Shown here: in pieces, positions 62,769-64,000 of the stretch
Layout: the number at the start of each line of letters is the position of its first letter
How positions within the stretch are numbered: position 1 is the first letter of the stretch
NCBI GenBank assembly: GCA_945859605.1
Contig: OX243822.1
Coordinates: forward strand, 25,613,685-25,677,684
Length of the DNA stretch: 64,000 nt
Source of the DNA: Lumbricus rubellus
Lineage: Eukaryota; Annelida; Clitellata; Crassiclitellata; Lumbricidae
Reading direction: 5' to 3'
Position numbers and translations under genes: made by a program
The notes under the pieces: model-generated
Databases searched by the model: none
The model's input: the letters and a program-made list of their open reading frames with translations, nothing else
Told to the model about the DNA's origin: nothing

Positions 62769-63010
62769 AAAAAAATAAGTAGGACGTCTCGCGAGCATCT
62801 CCAGACATGGCGGTGAGGTTCTGGCCCAAAGATAAAAGAAAGGTCATGCCTTCATCACTCACCGGGCTCATGGTTTCGCAGGCCAGAGGAACAAAGTGGT
62901 GGACGGCTGCGAGATGAGTTTACTTCGCGTTCTTCCGAGCAGCCGCCATCTCGGCTGCTGCCCCGGCCGTCCGAGAAGTGTTTGGCAAGTATGAAACGGC
63001 CAAGGTGTCT

Positions 63011-63176
<166 letters not shown>

Positions 63177-63844
63177 ATCAGTTGGTGGTGGTGGTGGTCG
63201 TCGTCGTCGTAGCAGCAGTAGCAGCATTAATGTCATCATCGTTATCGTTATTATTACGTATTGTACATCGAAACCAATCTACGCTACATTACCATTATCA
63301 TAAAGAAGTAGTCATTTCGCGAATGCCTCCCCCCACCCCCACCACTCCCTCTGTGGGACACGCAACGACTGATCGATGCAAGAAGTTGTGTATCAGACGA
63401 TGATCAGTTTTCTGTCTGGCTCACGTCGTCCACGTTTCAATGCTACGCTGATTCCATGCTCTGCGCTTTTCTTTTCCGCCCACGCGTCTTCTCTGGCAAC
63501 GATGCAAACCAGGGAGACGGCGCACGATTCCTCTCAGGCGCTGTTCTTTGTTCTTTCTTTCGATGGTTGGTGGCACTGGGAAATGTGCTTCCGGGAAATA
63601 TGGACCCCGTTCAGTTTGATTTATAATGCCGCAAACCTGTACATGGTGAAGCATTTAAGGAAATTCTGTGCGGTGAAAAATTAGTTCCTGTGAAAGAATT
63701 ATTAACATCATTTTAATCATGTATGTATGTAGGATGCATGAATATATGTAGCCTATATGTATATGACTCGGTGTGTGTACATGTATGCATGTATGTGTGT
63801 ACGTAAGTGTATATGTATGTATTATGTAATACAATGTATTTATG

Positions 63845-63925
63845 CATAAGTATGCATAAGTGCGAATGTATGTATGTATGTATGTATGTATGTATGTATG
63901 TATGTATGTATGTATGTATGTATGG
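63845..63925 (+). repeat. (ATGT)n microsatellite
   Basis: GTATGTATGTAT repeat, about 80 bp, within a wider TATG-rich tract (63718-64000). Confidence 0.9.
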
Positions 63926-64000
63926 ATATATATATATATATATTTATGTATATATGTATCTATGTATGTATGCATGTATGTATGAATAAATGTATGACTA

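Noticed and set aside
62812..63000. ATGGCGGTGAGG start and possible short exons
   Set aside because: The codons and a GTCATG donor-like site suggest an exon, but no family or consistent second exon could be recognised.

Overview
The window is animal nuclear DNA, probably from a marine invertebrate deuterostome or a similar lineage; the species cannot be fixed from sequence alone. Evidence for this is spliced genes with GT-AG and a few GC-AG introns, tRNA-derived SINEs, CR1/L2-like LINE 3' ends, many hAT, mariner and piggyBac-type MITEs, and long microsatellites.

Region 1 (about 1-18400) is a set of nested insertions. The outermost is a hAT-like element (24-18400). Its ends match the CATGGGCGGAGTTT termini of small MITEs elsewhere in the window, and its subterminal regions are a roughly 46-bp minisatellite. 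Inside it lie a 452-bp piggyBac-type MITE (17302-17753) and, inserted in the minisatellite, a complete 16,175-bp Polinton/Maverick (polintovirus, adintovirus-like; 307-16481). The Polinton has 564-bp terminal inverted repeats and an exact 6-bp target duplication, TCCCGA. It carries a near-complete viral gene set. The left minus-strand cluster is a zinc-ribbon/PLA2-like protein followed by a DDE integrase with a chromodomain. The central plus-strand cluster is packaging ATPase, minor capsid, hydrophobic pX/pVI-like proteins, a dUTPase-fold protein, two Polinton-specific proteins and the double jelly-roll major capsid. The right minus-strand cluster is a protein-primed DNA polymerase B with extra domains, an adenain-like protease and two fiber-like proteins with C1q/TNF-like heads. 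Each TIR encodes a small SAP-like ORF. Apart from the integrase start, every ORF is open, so the copy looks young.

Region 2 (18527-43000) holds 21 phase-consistent plus-strand exons of a host gene. The gene encodes coiled coils, a long acidic exon with one in-frame TAG, an FN3 domain and an SH3 domain resembling the RIM-binding protein family. Its 5' end lies to the left of the window, so the Polinton nest probably sits in one of its introns. Introns contain a 3.07-kb near-perfect palindrome (19993-23067), inverted copies of exon 4 sequence and of a hAT MITE, minisatellites and LINE/SINE pieces.

Region 3 (43001-50328) is intergenic and dense in short hAT MITEs with recognisable 8-bp target duplications. 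A divergent promoter near 50 kb separates a small acidic minus-strand ORF from the first coding exon of a TMTC-like (probably TMTC2-like) ER membrane protein (50329-50417), which has a 26-codon uORF.

Region 4 (50418-64000) is presumably that gene's first intron. It contains hAT and mariner elements, degenerate satellites, a decayed CR1/L2-like LINE 3' end and microsatellites. No further exon was recognised.
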